A DNA stretch of 5,463 nt from an uncultured Alphaproteobacteria bacterium. GTDB lineage: Bacteria > Pseudomonadota > Alphaproteobacteria > Rhodobacterales > Rhodobacteraceae. The DNA lies in NCBI GenBank assembly GCA_929200295.1, contig CAKMZE010000014.1, positions 17,280-22,742 of the forward strand, given 5' to 3'. The notes below the pieces were generated by a model. The model had not been told where the DNA came from, did not search any database, and worked only from the letters and a program-made list of their open reading frames with translations. Positions within the stretch are counted from its first letter, which is position 1, and each line of letters opens with the position of its first letter. Positions 4,774 to 5,463 of this stretch are shown here, one piece after another. The translations under genes and the position numbers were made by a program.

Positions 4774-5403
4774 ATGAAGTTATATTGTTTTGGAGAAAGC
4801 GGAAACGCTTACAAAGCGGCGCTGACGTTACAGTTTTCTCAACAAGACTGGGAGCCCGTCTATGTTGACTTTTTCAATGGCGAAACGCGTAGCGAGACGT
4901 TTCGCGCGCTAAGCGTCATGGGGGAGGTGCCGGTTCTTGTGGATGGTGATGCGGTGCTCACCCAGTCAGGCGTGATCCAAGACTACGTGTCTTCAAAATC
5001 GGGGCGTTTGGGCGGTACATCTGCCGCTGCCCGCCGCGAGATATTGCGGTGGATGTTTTTTGATAATCATAAAGTCTCGGGCGTTGCGGGGCCTTTGCGC
5101 TTTAACATGAATTTTCTGCCTGCTGAGAAACGCAATGCAGATGTGAACGGGTTTTTAGCGATGCGGCTGGCATCCGCCTTAAAAATTGTTGAACAACAGC
5201 TGAGCAATCAAAATTGGCTTGCGGCAGATCATATTAGCATCGCGGATATCGCGGTGGCGGGCTATCTGTTTTACCCTGAGCCGTTCACATTTGACCGCCA
5301 AGACTATCCGCATATTGACCGCTGGCTTGATGCAATCGCAGCACAACCGGGATGGAAACACCCCTATGATTTGATGCCCGGCTCACCGGCTGATCGCGCA
5401 TAA
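4774..5403 (+). CDS. Glutathione S-transferase-like protein in the beta-oxidation cluster
   Basis: This 209-residue cytosolic protein has the two-domain GST layout: a thioredoxin-like N-terminal domain (1-75) and an all-helical C-terminal domain (about 86-200). Key N-domain marks are GESGNAYKAAL (7-17), the cis-proline in GEVPVLVDG (50-58, Pro53), and QSGVI (64-68) in place of the usual glutathione-binding ESxAI, with Ser65 kept. The C-domain has the N-capping box SIADIAVAGY (155-164). GSTs conjugate glutathione to electrophiles or act as isomerases or chaperones. Here the change to Gln64 leaves the exact chemistry open. AAGGA (4761-4765) lies eight bases before the ATG, and the gene sits 14 bases before the thiolase gene, so both are cotranscribed. 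The placement suggests a role linked to acyl-CoA breakdown, for example handling reactive enoyl intermediates, but this is inference. Confidence 0.88.
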   Translation: MKLYCFGESGNAYKAALTLQFSQQDWEPVYVDFFNGETRSETFRALSVMGEVPVLVDGDAVLTQSGVIQDYVSSKSGRLGGTSAAARREILRWMFFDNHKVSGVAGPLRFNMNFLPAEKRNADVNGFLAMRLASALKIVEQQLSNQNWLAADHISIADIAVAGYLFYPEPFTFDRQDYPHIDRWLDAIAAQPGWKHPYDLMPGSPADRA

Positions 5404-5417
5404 AAGGAACCCCAAAG

Positions 5418-5463
5418 ATGTCTGACGCTTATATTTACGATGCAATTCGCACCCCTCGCGGGA
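5418..5463 (+). CDS. Acetyl-CoA C-acyltransferase (thiolase), N-terminal fragment
   Basis: Only the first 15 codons are inside the window, reading MSDAYIYDAIRTPRG. The motif Y-DAIRTPRG is the N-terminal signature of thiolases of the acetyl-CoA acyltransferase/acetyltransferase family, where the strand is followed by the conserved RTP(R/F)G loop. Thiolases cleave 3-ketoacyl-CoA to acetyl-CoA and a shortened acyl-CoA, the last step of beta-oxidation. AAGGAA (5404-5409) lies eight bases before the ATG. The gene follows the GST gene by 14 bases. The active-site cysteines and histidine are beyond the right edge, so a degradative (FadA-like) versus biosynthetic role cannot be decided here, although the neighbours favour degradation. 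Confidence 0.85.
   Translation, partial: MSDAYIYDAIRTPRG

Overview
The window looks like a chromosomal segment from an alphaproteobacterium, most likely a marine Rhodobacterales (Roseobacter-group) species. The basis is the gene order (paired MerR regulators, a roughly 590-residue acyl-CoA dehydrogenase, a small basic protein, a GST-like protein, a thiolase), the style of the proteins, and a GC-rich 'CCCCGG-AATATTT' intergenic element of a kind I associate with that family. The taxonomy is an inference from recall, not from a search.

Left part (1-1303, all on the minus strand): a tightly coupled three-gene operon. Read in its own direction it begins with a 144-residue PaaI-type hotdog thioesterase, continues through a 4-base ATGA overlap into a second, diverged hotdog thioesterase (162 residues), and then through an 8-base overlap into a DinF-type MATE efflux transporter that runs off the left edge. 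Positions 1304-1444 separate this operon from the rightward genes.

Middle (1445-2451, plus strand): two paralogous MerR-family regulators separated by 227 bases. That gap holds a GC-rich cluster of hairpins (1828-1880) just after the first regulator. Next comes an inverted repeat, and then a ladder of five ACGT tetramers ending in a near-perfect 16-base palindrome (1970-1985), which overlaps a plausible promoter for the second regulator. The palindrome resembles the operators recalled for LiuR-like MerR regulators of acyl-CoA catabolism.

Right part (2479-5463, plus strand): the second regulator leads with a 27-base gap into an FAD-dependent acyl-CoA dehydrogenase. An intercistronic hairpin and a 70-residue putative ribbon-helix-helix-like protein follow. 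After a 257-base gap rich in inverted repeats come a GST-like protein and the first codons of an acetyl-CoA C-acyltransferase (thiolase).

Taken together, the window is a beta-oxidation locus: dehydrogenase and thiolase for the oxidation steps, thioesterases that could release CoA from stalled or unwanted acyl-CoAs, and MerR regulators probably sensing an acyl-CoA or related signal. I see no CRISPR array, tRNA, rRNA, insertion sequence or defence system. The most noteworthy signals are the operator ladder, the structured 4563-4737 gap, and the uncharacterised 70-residue protein.
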